A stretch of DNA of 64,000 nt from Cordia subcordata (taxonomy: Eukaryota; Streptophyta; Magnoliopsida; Boraginales; Cordiaceae): positions 11,679,501-11,743,500 of the forward strand of contig JAPTOF010000017.1 in assembly GCA_028554755.1 (NCBI GenBank), given 5' to 3'. The position numbers were made by a program, and so were the translations under genes. Below, piece after piece: positions 20,995 through 34,340 of the stretch. Position 1 is the first letter of the stretch; each line of letters starts with the position of its first letter. Under the pieces are notes generated by a model. The model was not told the origin of the DNA. It made no database searches and was given only the letters and a program-made list of their open reading frames with translations.

Positions 20995-23900
20995 TTAGCG
21001 ATTGGATGATTTGCCATTTTGGAGTTTTACAAGAGAATAGTATGCACCACCATTTCCTAAATCCAGCAACGCATTGTGTGAGCCTTGCTCCACAACTTTT
21101 CCATCCTTGATCACAGCTATGGAGTTAGATTTCTGTATTGTTGACAATCTGTGAGCCACAATAATGCAGGTCCTCCCGACCATCATTTTCTCTAATGCTT
21201 CTTGGACTAAACTCTCTGACACACTATCTAGAGCGCTCGTTGCCTCATCCAACAGCAAGATCCTGGGATTCTTCAGTATCGCGCGCGCTATGGCTACTCG
21301 TTGTTTCTGACCCCCTGATAGCTGTGCTCCTCTTTCTCCACAGTATGTGTCATATCCATCTTTCATAGAGCTGCAAGAGCGAAAGAAAATGGAGTCAGCA
21401 AGATGATTTAAGTTATAAAGCTACGACTACTTCATACACAGTGCAAGATTACAGACCTTATAAATTCATCTGCGTTGGCAAGCATTGCTGCCCTTCTTAC
21501 TTCAGATTCCTTGGCGTTCTTTTTCCCATAGGCAATATTCTCATAGATGGTTCCTGCAAAGAGCGTCGGCTCCTGGCTGACTAATGCCATGTGTGATCTC
21601 AAGGTTCTCAGGTTGTATTGTTTTATATCCTTCCCGTCAACATGAACTGATCCCTTGATTGGGTCATAAAACCTTTCGATAAGTCCAATAATTGTTGATT
21701 TTCCTGAACCACTCTGGCCGACCAATGCTAGTGTAGTTCCTGCCCTGATTTTCAAGCTCAAACCCCTGAAGATCAATTGATCAGGTCTAGTAGGATAAGC
21801 AAAGAACACATTTTTCAGCTCTACGTGCCCCTTGATGCCTGTTTTGATTCCATCAAGATCCCACAAGTTATCCGGGTCAATCTCGCTCTTTCTATCCAGG
21901 ATTGCAAAAACAGATCGCACTGCATTGCTTCCTCTGGATAAGTCTTTGGTCATGCTGCCTGCCTCTGCAATCGTATAAGCAGTGAACAGAAGCGCGAGAA
22001 ATGCTTGAAAAAGTCTCTCTGCAGATATCAGTCCTTGCTTTAATAGCTTTCCACCGTACCAATAAGCCAAAGCCGTAGAAGCTGCTGCCAGAAACTGAGA
22101 ACTGCACAAGCCAACACCTGCAAACCAGGATTGTCTAATACTCTCCTTCCTAGGGGCTTCCAGTGTGGCTTTAAAGAGTCCCAGTATCTTTTTCTGAGAT
22201 GAAAAAGCAGTTATAGTTCGATGGTTAATTACAGCTTCACTGGCTAGTTGGCTTCCTTCCTTTTGTGCTACTTGGGCTTTTGCAGACATGCTTTTCATCA
22301 GAACACTCCTGGCATAAAAGCTGCCAATGAGCAAGGGCTGAGCCGCCATCATCACTAGAGCCAGCCTCCATGTTAAAAAAAGTCCTAATGCATAAGCAAA
22401 GGTAGCTGCAAAGAATGCTTGAGTCAGGAGAGACATACGATCCCCAACAAGAGAGCGAACCATGTTAGCTTCAGTTGATAGCCGTGCACATATGGCTGCG
22501 CTTGTGTTTTCATCTTGATCATACCATCCAATCTCAAATGTCATCAATTTTTCAAGAAGTTTCTCCCTAATTCTTCTAGTTAGTTTCTCTCCCATGACAG
22601 AAAAATTGTAATGTTGGAGGACATTGGTAAAGAAGTTGAAAAATCCAAGGCCTAAGAATACAAAAGAGTAGTTCCTTGTATGTGATGGGATGGAAGATTT
22701 ATCAGTTCGGAAGTAAACCGCTATAAGCCCTCCAACGCAGTAGGCATTAATTGGTTGAACTGCTCCAGAACCTATTGCTCCTATGCCCCCGAACAAAGCG
22801 CTTCTCCACTCAGGCACATTCATTTTAAGCAAACGCCACTGTGATGGAGCGGGATAAGCTAGTTGCTCGTAATCTTCATCCTCACTTTCACAAGTTGGTT
22901 CAAACTGGACAGAGTAAGGAGCAGAAAATGGTGTGCCCCTAGAAAATGCTGGGCTGAATGGGTGCAGAGCAGGAGTGCTTTGTGAACTTGATATCGCACT
23001 TATCGGGCTTGCAGGGATATTCATCTTGTACTGGTTTCTCGTTTCAGTCTGGGGAGCAGAATTACTTTCACTTTCATTCTGAATTGCTGATTGCTGTATT
23101 TGCACCATTCTGAAATATTCTCCTCCATTTCCACCATTCAGTTGCATAAGCTCATCATGTGAACCTGATTCAACTACTCTTCCAGATTGAAGAACCACTA
23201 TCAGATTTGCCATTGTAATTGTTGATAGGCGATGAGCTATGACGATTGTTGTCCTTCCTTTAGATGCCTGATCAATCGCCTCCTGCACAATCCTCTCCGA
23301 CTGCGCGTCCAGTGCACTTGTAGCTTCATCAAGCAGCAAAATTTTGGGGTCTCTTATCAATGCTCTAGCTATGGCTATTCTCTGCTTTTGTCCTCCAGAC
23401 AATTGAAATCCAAACTGCCCAACCTTGAGAATTCAAAGGCCCAACTTCTTAGTAACAAGACACATAAAAAGCAATGCTACAGATTGGAATCAAACACGCA
23501 CGTGCAAGGAAAAAACAATAAAAAATAAATAAAATATGAGAAAAAGTGAAAAAAAAAAACAAGGAAATCTTGGAGGTGTAACTCTTACTTGTGTGTCATA
23601 TGCATCTGGTAACTTCATAATGAAGTCGTGTGCATTTGCAGCCTTGGCTGCTCTTTGTACATCTTCCATTGATGCTCCGTCCTTCCCGAAGAGTATGTTT
23701 TCTTTTATAGAAGTTGCAAAGAGGACAGGTTCTTGATTAACCAAACCGATCTGGGATCTCAACCATTTGAGATGAAGTTTCTTAATCTTGTAGCCGTCCA
23801 AGATGATATCACCTTCAATGGGATCATAAAATCTCTGTATCAATGCAATTATGGTAGACTTTCCAGAACCACTGCCCCCAACAAGACCCACGGTTTTGCC

Positions 23901-25804
23901 TGCAGGAAATCTAAGATCCAGGCCTTGCAGGATGGTCATATCAGGCCTCGATGGGTAAGAAAAGTAGACACCTTGAAATTCAATTTCTCCTCTTACATAT
24001 GACAAAGCTTTCCCCTTCTTGTCCTCGGTATCTATGGCTGGAAGCCGGTCAATCATCTCTGTAATCCGAGTAGTAGCAGCCTTTGCTTCCGTGATGGCAG
24101 TGAGATTTGGAAGAGCAGTTAAAATATTTCTGCAAGAGGAAATGGTTGGAGTGAATTTCAAAATGAAGAGTACATTACATGAATAGAAACATAGTATCTG
24201 AGGTAAAACGACTCACAATCCTGCCATGAGGACATTGAATCCTGCTACAAAAACATCGCCACCGGTCTCTCCCTTTTTGCTGACTAGAAGAGAGCCAATC
24301 CAAGCTTGGAACCCCCAGCTAACATAAATGACTCCCATGCTTCCCATCATCAATCCTCTTGCTAAACCCATCTTTATTCCGAGTTCCATAGTCTTTTGAA
24401 GTGCTTGGCTGAACTTTTCAAGTGTTTGGGACTCTGCGACATAAGAATATACAGTTCTTATAGAAGATAACGCTTGTTCTGCAATGCCACCAGCAATCCC
24501 ATATGATTCGATCATCTTAGCACCAACATCCATCATAAGCTTCCCGAAACCAAGTCCGGGGACAATGAACATGAAAGTAAATGGCAGTGCAGCCAACGTA
24601 ATCTTCCATGATAGCACAAAGGCAAATATAAGGCAGAAGAAGAAGGATCCCAAGTAAGCTACGCAGTCAGGTATCTACAACCCCAAAAACCAAACAGAGG
24701 TCAGGTTCCGGTTATATAAAGATGATCCAAGGATATAGAAGAAAAAGTTGCACCAAATCTTTCTGCATTTAAGCACTTCCTTTGGAATTAAGTACCAAAT
24801 TTTTGCTTCAAAAAGATCAAATATGCTATTTGGTGCCGATTAGTTATGTCTTATTACCTACTTTAATATTGTAATGGCTTCAATAATATTTATAGCAAAT
24901 AGTAGTCAAGCCTGATTATAAGTTCAAGATGACTTGTTTTTATCTGTAGCAGAATATCTCTTTTCTATGTGAGAGAAAATGGATACGCTTAACGGCATGA
25001 CTAACTCTTTTAATTTGCTAGGGACATAATACTTCTATATGATGTAGACTTTTATTAGTAATCGCAGCAAGAATGGAGAAGTTAATACCTTCTCACCGAT
25101 GGTGATCTGTATTGTACTGGAATCAGACGAGATGGTTGTAACAACTTGGTAAGTTGTTGAAGAATCAGCGTCTTGTGTGTCGAAGAAACCAACTTCTTGT
25201 CTGAGGACAGATTTCAGATATTCCAATCTCATTCGAGAAGTCTGTCTCTCTGCAGTTCTTGCCCAACATAATCCTTCTGTATAATGAAAATACGCGAAAA
25301 CAGTATCGTTTAGAATATAATCAGGTTCCCCCAACAAACCACAATCCAAAAACTTTATAGTAGGCAGGAGATATAAGGATGTTGCATAAACATACCAACA
25401 AAAGCAGATAATCCCACTCCAATAGCAACAAGGAATAGCCTGAGTGTATACTGGAGCAAAGAAATGCATTAACACGATCATACGAAAACTCCATTTATGA
25501 ATAGCATGATGTTACTAACTAGAATATATATGTTCTTGATTAATTTCAAAATTTATCATCTTTTATTCCATGCACATAAGATAACAGTAGCAGCATCAAG
25601 GAGAAGACTGAATATGCTTACTTTATTCACAGTATCCATATGAACAGAGTTATTAAGATGTCCATATTCATTGATCACATCACTGAGAACAAACATGGTG
25701 AGAGGAATCTGAAGTCCATCTCCAATGCTACCTAAAGTCCCGAAGAACATTAGCAGCTTGTCCACCCGATCAGCGTACCGAAACATGCCATCTTTTTTTG
25801 CCAT
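20995..25804 (-). CDS. full-size ABC transporter, subfamily B (MDR/P-glycoprotein, ABCB15-like)
   Basis: An ATP-driven exporter of the plasma membrane; plant relatives move auxin, secondary metabolites or xenobiotics. The seven exons on the minus strand are 25804-25622, 25450-25396, 25276-25089, 24674-24217, 24129-23589, 23423-21457 and 21370-20995. All are GT-AG with matching phases and give 1255 aa, the standard full length. Order is TMD1-NBD1-TMD2-NBD2. NBD1 has Walker [10 protein letters not shown] (about 379-387), LSGGQ (about 483) and Walker B ILLLDE (about 503). NBD2 has GQSGSGKST (about 1044) and LSGGQ (about 1149). All catalytic motifs are intact. A Ser/Pro-rich linker follows NBD1. 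The start [12 protein letters not shown] matches the family. The ABCB15 subgroup is by resemblance; the substrate is unknown. Confidence 0.93.
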
Positions 25805-27450
25805 TTCTGATGTTCCCTTCTGAAGGGACTTGACAATTTCTTAAGAAAAGCAACTTTTTACCGCTTAATAGTTTACAAAATGAGCAACACTTCAGTTTTT
25901 ATATACAGCTCAATTGCAGGCCCTTATCGCTTACATTGTCATCTATAGTTCTGGAGGCATCCAATTCATTCATTCAGCCGGCTGTTTACTAGCTTTTGGC
26001 ATGCATTGTGTTGCATTCTTATTATGTCATCACAATCTTGATTAATATTATCTCTCGTTGTCTATTGTTTTCACCACATATTCTCTTTTCTTTTCATTGG
26101 ATCATTGTAGATAATCTAGATGACAAAATCTGGACTTGAGCACTTTTAGGCTTTTAGCACAAAGAATTTTGGTGCGGCAATTGCTTTGTGAGTCGTGATA
26201 ATATATGGAGGGGAATCTTGCTGCAGTAGCAAAATCGCCGTGACGTGATCCAGAGGTTAATGCATTTGAGTCATGAAAATAATCTCTTGGAAAGTAAAAC
26301 TTGCATGTAATAAATTTCAAAGTGAGTTTAACTTTTTTCTAGACTTTCACGTACACAGTTAATTTTATGTGCACTAGGTCATCCTTCTAATAGAAAAGCG
26401 CTAATGTCACAACAAATTTCTTTATGCAATCTTGGTTAATAATATGCCTTTAATTAATTAACAATTCGTAGTCTCTAATCTCTTTGTGCAAAGACCAAAG
26501 ACCAATGACGCAGAGAATTATAGCTTGTTCAACTAGAGCCATTCTTCCAGCTCCTTTCCAATGTCATATGCAATCATCTATCAATGTTAACTTCATCAAG
26601 TTTTTTAATTTTAGTACTTGTCAAGTGAGGCCATTTGAATATGAAGCTCTTGTGTGCTATTAGTACTACGTGTCTGACCTGCGAAATCAACCTCTTCTCA
26701 TTGGCAATGACTCTTTGAGTCAATAAAAGAAAATCACATTAAGACAACAGCAACAGATGAACTTTGGCTTTTCAGAGTGCCTGGAATATGTCACTAGGGT
26801 AAAATAATCACAAGTAACTGTTTCACAAATATTCGATCGCAGTTGTCATGTAATGACGTTGTACAACAAATTACTTAGCCATTCTATTTCGAAAACCACC
26901 TCTTCCTCTTTCTTTTTGTTTCTTTTTTTTTTTTTTTTTTTAATTCTTCTTTCTTTTTGTTTTCTTCTATCTTTCTTGTTTTTGGGTTGATACATAGAGG
27001 CCCTTTGCCCTCATAAATATCGAATTTCTCGTCGCAAAGTGACAACCACAACATACGGTGTTAACAACTTTTGCTCTGTGGACACACCTTTTGTAATTAC
27101 AATTAATTCCACCCGTTTGAAGTAGTTTCATAGGGGAAAGAACAATAAAAACATACTTCCCAGGACTCTGGCAGAGAAAGAACAAGAAACGAAAGAGACT
27201 TATATGTTTCCAGACATGTTAAAAAAAAAACTAGAAATTTAATGCGAGGATAGTTGACAAAGTTACAAAATTAAGGAACTTAATCGACCAAAAAAACTTT
27301 ATAGCTGCTGATCTGGTGTTGGCAGTTCTCGACATAAAATTGCTACATGTAATATATATTGTTCATTTTTATCATGTCTCAGTTGTCACCATGGTACAGA
27401 AAGAAAAATGAGATTTACTTAAATGGTCTACAAACACATTAACAAGGACT
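25805..27450. other. intergenic region upstream of the ABCB gene
   Basis: Should hold the ABCB promoter and leader at its left edge. A long T-run lies near 26925-26945. No gene, RNA or clear transposon was seen before the SINE that starts at 27467. Confidence 0.4.
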
Positions 27451-27737
27451 CATAAGCAAGCCATGTGCCCCCAGGGGCATAGGTGAGTTGGTAAGTGGCC
27501 AGGTGACTAGGGTGGAGACACCCTGACAACGCGGGATCGAGTCCGTGTGGCGGCAGTACTCCGCTGAAATATTGCGGGAGCTGTTGTTGGATTTCCACAC
27601 CCGTTGGTCCTCTCTCTGGTCGGGCTGCCACTCACGCACATCCCTCAATTTACCTCCCGCCTGGTTAAGGGACCTCTGGCCAGGTGAGAAAGGGGTTCTC
27701 CTTTGGTTAACCCTTTTATAACATAAGCAAGCCATGT
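27451..27737 (+). mobile_element. tRNA-derived SINE, full length, with perfect target duplication
   Basis: The body (27467-27721) starts GCCCCCAGGGGCATAGG and ends CTTTGGTTAACCCTTTTATAA. Identical 16-base flanks CATAAGCAAGCCATGT lie at 27451-27466 and 27722-27737. The 5' half contains the A-box-like TGAGTTGGTAAGTGG and B-box-like GGATCGAGTCC. It is the best preserved of the three copies, which suggests the most recent insertion. Confidence 0.92.
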
Positions 27738-28198
27738 TAGGGTCAGTTAACCATGCAGCCATCCTTTAGCAGAGTGTTATAAAGTAGACGACTTTGTATG
27801 CCTGAGACTTTCAACCCTCTTCCAATCTGCAACAAGTTAGCATTGAAGTAAACGTAAATTTATATATCTTCACGCGACAAACTCACCTTCATGGGCAAAG
27901 GAGAGAGAGATTCATAATATACTTGCGGCATGCAATTCCTAGCAGTCATTGATTCCTCTGCCCGTGAAAAAGTTTTGAGAAGACATCAGTAGAAGCACTA
28001 GAAAAGGCCTGACATGCTGAAATACATAATGAATCAGCTAGGAAGCTTTTACTTTAACCCCAACACCATTACTTCACCTAGAACAGGAGCTAATTTAAAA
28101 ATTCTTGGTGTGTTAGAGACAGCCCATAGTCTATATTTTCATGGGCATTTGAAGTTCATACAAAGAGGAAATATTCATTTCGAACAAGCAACACACGA

Positions 28199-29380
28199 TC
28201 AAATACAATGACATTTACAAGGAGAGAGGCTCTCAGCAAATGGAAATGCAATGGGAGATGACCCTTCAAAAATATAAGCTAAATCAAGTATCCTCCAAAA
28301 AGCTTCATCCAAGTTATATACATGATAATAGTTTATCAAATCAATATCCGTTATTATAAAAAAGATCTCATTCTTTATTGCAATCACAGAGTTGAAAGAT
28401 AAAATTTGGTCCACTTGGAGTTCTGCAAAGGTTTTGTGGGACCAACTTGACGGATGAAGATCTTCTAAAACCCATACATCTATATAAGTTTTCTTCATGC
28501 GATCCCATTCCGAACTGAGACAATAATTCATAGAGTCCACTGTGACCAGTGATAAGCGACCATCAAGATCAATCAAAAATGAAAATCCATTAATTTTAAT
28601 ATCCTCTGGGAAGTTGATTGTTTTGAACTTTTCTTCCTTCATATCAACCGAGAGGATACAAGCTGGACTGTCTGGATCTTCTTTCGACCAGCAAAACCAG
28701 AATGCTGAGCCACCTACACATACATGGTCAGCACATGTTGGGCAGTGAGGATTATAGGTAGGACGATATTGAGCACCACCTATGCCTCTCCATGATCCAC
28801 TTCCGGATGAATATACCTCACAAGCATAACCCTCATCTCCAGGTTCGACTTTATCTCTGAACAACCGGAAAGCTTTGTATTGACCATTCCCAGGGTCAAA
28901 AGCAATTCCAGCTGATGGCACCACAACAGAAGGACTACCTTTCGGGAGTATCAGAAGTTTTTTAGTAATAGGATTGCAAATATAAATATCCAAGTCATTT
29001 GCCTCAGTTTCATTTGCAAAACACAGTAAACCATTAAAGGAACTGACCATGTGTGCTGATAAACTCTTGGCAAAACCTGGAAGAGTAATTATGTTGCTAA
29101 TGTCTCCGTCACTGTCCATCAAACACACATCACTGACTCCATCCAGAACGCCAGTATAAGGACAAATGATATATTTCATGTTTTTTCTGGAACATCTTAG
29201 CTGCACACGTTTAAATTCAGGGCTACATATTAAACCATTCCAAAATTTTGAGATAGACTTGTATTGCAGTAGAGATTCAACAGGAGATAATGCAAAAATT
29301 TCTTCAAGCATTGTCTTCATTGACTTGAGGTCAGACTTTCTACCATGTTTGTGAATATCCATACCGCCAATCTCAGACAT
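28199..29380 (-). CDS. F-box protein with F-box-associated C-terminal domain
   Basis: F-box proteins are substrate receptors of SCF ubiquitin ligases. The 393 aa product begins MSEIGGMDIHK at 29380. A divergent F-box follows, roughly residues 25-60 (LSPVESLLQYKSISKFWNGLI), with the usual leucines and tryptophan but without the normal LPxDL opening. The rest is an F-box-associated interaction region containing SSFNGLLCFA, YICNPITKKLLILP and FDPGNGQYKAFRL blocks that form a beta-propeller-like fold. The frame is open upstream to an acceptor at 29445-29446, so the protein may begin in an earlier exon (see 32344-32486). The substrate is unknown. The longer TTG-initiated reading at 29428 is not used because plants rarely start at TTG. 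Confidence 0.8.
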   Translation of the reverse strand: MSEIGGMDIHKHGRKSDLKSMKTMLEEIFALSPVESLLQYKSISKFWNGLICSPEFKRVQLRCSRKNMKYIICPYTGVLDGVSDVCLMDSDGDISNIITLPGFAKSLSAHMVSSFNGLLCFANETEANDLDIYICNPITKKLLILPKGSPSVVVPSAGIAFDPGNGQYKAFRLFRDKVEPGDEGYACEVYSSGSGSWRGIGGAQYRPTYNPHCPTCADHVCVGGSAFWFCWSKEDPDSPACILSVDMKEEKFKTINFPEDIKINGFSFLIDLDGRLSLVTVDSMNYCLSSEWDRMKKTYIDVWVLEDLHPSSWSHKTFAELQVDQILSFNSVIAIKNEIFFIITDIDLINYYHVYNLDEAFWRILDLAYIFEGSSPIAFPFAESLSPCKCHCI

Positions 29381-29444
29381 GTTTAAAAATATATGCTCTA
29401 TTTGTGGGAACAGAGAAATATGGATCAATTTTGCCAGGTCACTC

Positions 29445-32343
29445 CTGTAATGCAGTATGCAACGGAGGAAGTTTGGTTAGTTTACAAGCTCATGAAACCC
29501 TGAACTAATAATTTCTTATGCATTACTTCTGCACGGATTTAACTTTGTTTGAGGGGAAGATAGGGAAGGAAAAGGGGAAAGAGAACTCGACTAGCCCATC
29601 AAGATTGAGATCATGGTAATAAATCACATCCATCAAATAAATAAGTAGGAAAAATAACTTGTACTACAAATGGGAAAGAAAAGGCGAAGGAATAATCAGT
29701 TTAGTCACTCCGGAAGTAGGTCAACTATGCACCTGAACCAATGCTCCTTCTGTATTCAAGATTGGCTCACGAAAGATAGTTTCTTAAGGTCGCCCATTTT
29801 TCACCGAGAAGTTACATATATATGAATGGTTGATACATAAGCGAAATGATGAGTGAGAAAAGAATGAATTCTGAAGCAGTACACTCAAGTCAAGAGGGTT
29901 GTTCAAATTTTACTAATCTTAAGATTAGAAAAGAAAATTTCCGTTATGTGAGGCAAAAAGACCTTTATCACTTAGGATTGCTTCTGCTTCATGCATCCAT
30001 ATTGAATACTTCAACACTTCTATATGACCATAAGACAGGAAATGGAAGTGTGAATAAAATTTACCATGCCAAATTTGATGATTTGTAGTAAACAGAGACA
30101 CTGATTTGGTGAACACTGTTAACAATTATATACCAGCAAAAGCATCCAGTATCTGACCTATACTTTCTCAATGCAATGAAGAATGTCGGCTTCCCAAAGC
30201 CTAATGATTCAACAACATATGCATTTATGTACTAATAATGATAAGAAAACTTTAATGGGCATGCGTGTTAGGTTACTATCCCACCATCTCGGATATCTTT
30301 CGTTTCTTTTTAATTTAAAGTAAGGGGTGGATGTCTCAAGAATGTAACCAGCATGGTGATCAATCATTACAATCACTAGCAAATAGGGGAAAAGAAAAAG
30401 AAGAAGGAATTGGGAAACAAGCTTATCAAGAACACCATGAAACATGGGAACAATTATTTTCAATTGAAAAACTTTTCACATGGACTTCAACATGGCTAAT
30501 AAGAGTGTTTGGAAAATCAATAGATAAATGAAAAATATAACACTTCTGCAGAAATGCAGATGAACCAAATATTTAAAGTAGAGAAACAATAACAGAGCAA
30601 CAATGAAGCAGTAGTTAGCGTGGATGGCTGCAAGTAATTGATATGCAGACAATATCATGACAAGAATTGGATTGATGACATTGACACCACCAACTGGATC
30701 TATGACAAGGAAAGGAAGTTTTCTAGGCAGGATATATTCCATTATCTAGGAAAAAAAAAAGTTGAGTTATGTATAAAACAAGATAGAATTCAAACAGAAA
30801 CAAAAGCTTCATTATATGGCATAACCTGATTCTCTTATGCCATTGCATACGTGCACTTCTAATTTCATTTAATGAATACCTCTTGCCCTATTAGAGGCGT
30901 TAACTCTAGCGAAGAAATGAATGAAGTGGGAGAGAGGGTGGCGGAGGGAATTAACAAATAAGAGAGCTTTTAGCCTCACATTCATTCATGATAAACTTGA
31001 GAAAAAAGATATACAGCATCTTCCACAAGAAGACAGATGGAAACTTGCTGATCCTTGTCCAGCGAATCATGATCTCTAGTCCTCAAACACCCAAAATCTT
31101 CAATCAGATATGGAAATCACATTCCTATTCCATAAAATACCTCAGCAATCAATAAATCACGAAATCGAAACTACTCAAAAAGCCTTAATTAGATGTACTA
31201 GAGAAAGAGATGCACTTCCATGACACAGGATCCAGAGAACTACTACCAAATTTAGTAAATGTATTTGGTTTACATATATAAAGATGCACATAGGAAAATT
31301 AATCACTAAAGAAAGAAAGACACCTTATAAAATTAAACTACTCCAATAACTCCAATGAGCACTCCAAGCAACTCTTTTTTTTCCCCTTGAAAAGTAGAAC
31401 TCCAAGCAACTTAATGGCGAGAAGATATAGAAGCGGCATGAAAGAGGATGAGTAATACGAGGCTAACCCTAGAATAAGCCTTCACCACATCCATAACATT
31501 ATATAGACCCAAATTGACACGTGTATGGGAGATTGGAGTATGTAATGGAAGAACGATATCTTAATTAAGGCTTAACTTTTCTGTAGAAATGTATATTAGT
31601 AGCTTTAACTTCCTAGCTGGCCTTTGGTCCTATCTCTCAACAATGAATTGTGGTGAAATCTCACAAAGCCAAGTACAATATTGATTCTCTTAAAAAGAGA
31701 TAATCATGCCAAGCAAGAATAGATAGCCCTCTTGCCTAATTAATCAAAATAAAGCCTAGAGCTAATAACAAGCAGAGTTTCACCCCATGCTCAGATGTAC
31801 GTGCTATTTCATTTGTTAGAAAAACTATTGTTTGTAAAACCAAATTGTAGATGCAGTTGACAAATCTTAGTCTAGTTCTGGTTTCAGAAGCCCGACCAAT
31901 TATCATTCAGTGTTCATGTGCATGCTATGCTTACTAGCTATCTCATCCCTGGTCCATCCAATTATATACGGTCTTTCAGCATTGTCACAGATCTATCCAT
32001 CAAACTTTGTGCAAGTCTGTATGCCCTCAGCATAATCAGAATAAAGAAGGAACCATGCAATCAAGTATTTCATCTTTTCACCTGATATCTTATGGTTATG
32101 CTCATGATTAAGGTACCCTTACGAAATAACATGAACATACTAAGAATTTAAAGAAATAGCTTATTTCGGGTTTAGCATTGAGAGTGCAATGGTAGAAACA
32201 GACGAGAGGGAATAAAGAAAGAGCAAAGTACTTATAGGATAAAAACAAGATCTTGATGAGATATATTCTTTTCTGATCAGGGGCAGGTTTGGCATAACAT
32301 AAACATCTTGTGCAAGATTTTAAATCATAGCATATTTCCTAAC
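29445..32343. other. probable intron or intergenic DNA upstream of the F-box exon
   Basis: AT-rich with many short open frames on both strands. None is supported as a gene. If the upstream exon at 32344-32486 belongs to the F-box gene, this is one intron of about 2.9 kb. A minus-strand frame near 30560-30740 (with LPFLVIDPVGGVNVINPIL) looks protein-like but has no recognised family. Confidence 0.35.
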
Positions 32344-32486
32344 CTGGGTCCAAACTTGGTTGATGTACACCACACAAACTCCTTGGGAGGAGGTGTTGGT
32401 GGACGGATCAATTCAACAGCACCAACAAAGTGGCGTAGACATACTGGAATTGCCCAAGCTTCCATTGATGCAAAGTGGACAAAATC
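32344..32486 (-). CDS. candidate upstream coding exon of the F-box gene
   Basis: A 143-base minus-strand interval bounded by acceptor TGCTGCAG|GATTTT and donor CCCAG|GTTAGG. It reads without stops as DFVHFASMEAWAIP, then CLRHFVGAVELIRPPTPPPK and FVWCTSTKFGP, which is strikingly protein-like. Its end phase (2) matches the F-box exon acceptor at 29444, continuing R-SDLAKLIHISLFPQ into MSEIGG in frame. A mini-exon ATGAAACTG (33292-33284) just before a GTATAA donor would give a start. The full model would be 465 aa. I do not recognise this N-terminal domain; it could also belong to a separate gene. Confidence 0.4.
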
Positions 32487-34340
32487 CTGCAGCATGGAAT
32501 ATCAATATTGTGAAATGGAAATCTATTAACAAAATTAACAATGTACAAGTACTTGGGAGCAAATATATAAAGGATATTATAAGACATTTCTAGATTCTAT
32601 ATCTAATCCTCAAAACAGTAAATCAAGACAAGCTTAACTTTACCTCGAACAAAGTCCACTATGGCGGCAACAATCCAGATTATTTTATGGCAATCTCAAA
32701 ACATACAGTTCTGCTACACAATTTTAGTGGTTGAAAAGATTAACATCACTAAGCCAAGAAGAAGATTCAATAACCTTCAGGTAGTGCTTACTCGCCTGAA
32801 TTTCGAATTCTCAAAAACTAAATATCATAAAATCATTTCTAATTTCAACTGAAACAAACAAGAACCGCATAAAGAAACTTCAACTATTTTGAAAGACCTA
32901 ATAATTAACAGCATTCAACCAACAACTAAAGAAGCAAACACTAATATGCTACTCACTCATTAATCTTTTCTTACTTCCGCATAATAGGAACAGTAAACAA
33001 ATACAAGCTTCACAATCAACCATTTAAATTTTCGTATCAGTGAAGCAGCCTAAATGCAAAATTGCAATCTAATGCTATCTCTCTAATTCCAATACAAATT
33101 TCTTTTGCTCTCAGTTAACTCGCCAAATGGGTGTCTGAAATTGAACATATTAATGTTAAACCAATCAAAAACAGCAACTTTTTCATATGCAATCTCCTTT
33201 CTTACATTAAAAATCAAAATGGGGTTGTCTGTTGGAAAAAATGGAAAAAAAAAAAAAAAAGGACAGTGAAAAGATAGTTATACCAGTTTCATGATATTGC
33301 ATAGTGATTAATGTAACAGCAACAACACCCATTTGCAGCTGCAGAGAGCAATCCACACAGAAGGGAGTGCGACCTCCGATGTGGGATATCATAACAGCTA
33401 CTGAAACCAAACAGCTTCTGATTTTCGCTTTCTGCATCCATGCAGGTTTTCTTTCTTTTTTTTTTTTAATTTATTATTTTCTTTGCTTTATCCATGAAGA
33501 AGATGTTGAACGCCTGAACATAATTTGGAGAGGTTGAGCTTCGTCTTCGCTGCCATGCTTCAAACCCGAAACACGTCGAGCCCATTATTATCCATATATT
33601 GGTAATTTTTTATTTTATTTTTATTATATTATTATGTATACAAAACCGTGATAGTTGATGCAATGTATATAAGTTTATAAAAACATATTATAATTTAGAA
33701 TTATTTTAATTTAATTTAGATGTAATTTTACTCCAGGTGCACCATGTAAAATAATTGAAACTTTGCATTGACTAGAAAAGGTATGTGTAGGTTTAGCTCA
33801 TCAGATTCTAATATGTATCTAATTTACACATCAAATTAAGAAGTAATTTAAGCAATTGAAATTACTGTTCTTGATTGTCACTTATCAAATTAGTACATTA
33901 CAAAAGGATTTGATAGACAAAGGATTTAGATGATCACTTTTTATTGTTTGCGACAAATGGTAATATTGTTTTCTTTTTAAATTTTTTGGACTATGTTTGA
34001 GAAATGATCATGCTGAAAATCACTTTCCAAGAACTCGTTTGTATGGAATAAATTGATGATCGAACATGTATTATTACTACTGGTTCCTGTTAAAAAGACA
34101 TGTCTCATCTTTAAAGTTTGCCAGCACTAACTTCAGCATTTGTATGGAAATAAATTCATGATCGAACATGTAATATTAGTTTCCCACCTCAGCTAATTGA
34201 GAAACGGCATCAAATTTTGTTTTGAATCATTATCATGTACAGTACAACGCAATGCTGTTTTGGTACTCAATGAAGTGATCATCTTTTCAATACAAAATTT
34301 CCATTTGGACTTCAAGTTGCTATTACATCTAATTTTCTTT
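32487..34340. other. leader region of the F-box gene and intergenic DNA
   Basis: The interval to about 33560 probably holds the leader and promoter of the F-box transcript. Beyond it is AT-rich DNA with no gene or repeat recognised until the LINE remnant begins near 34341. Confidence 0.35.

Noticed and set aside
30331..30531. Plus-strand frame with QSLQSLANRGKEKEE
   Set aside because: Reads through a purine-rich tract within the presumed F-box intron; no supporting context.
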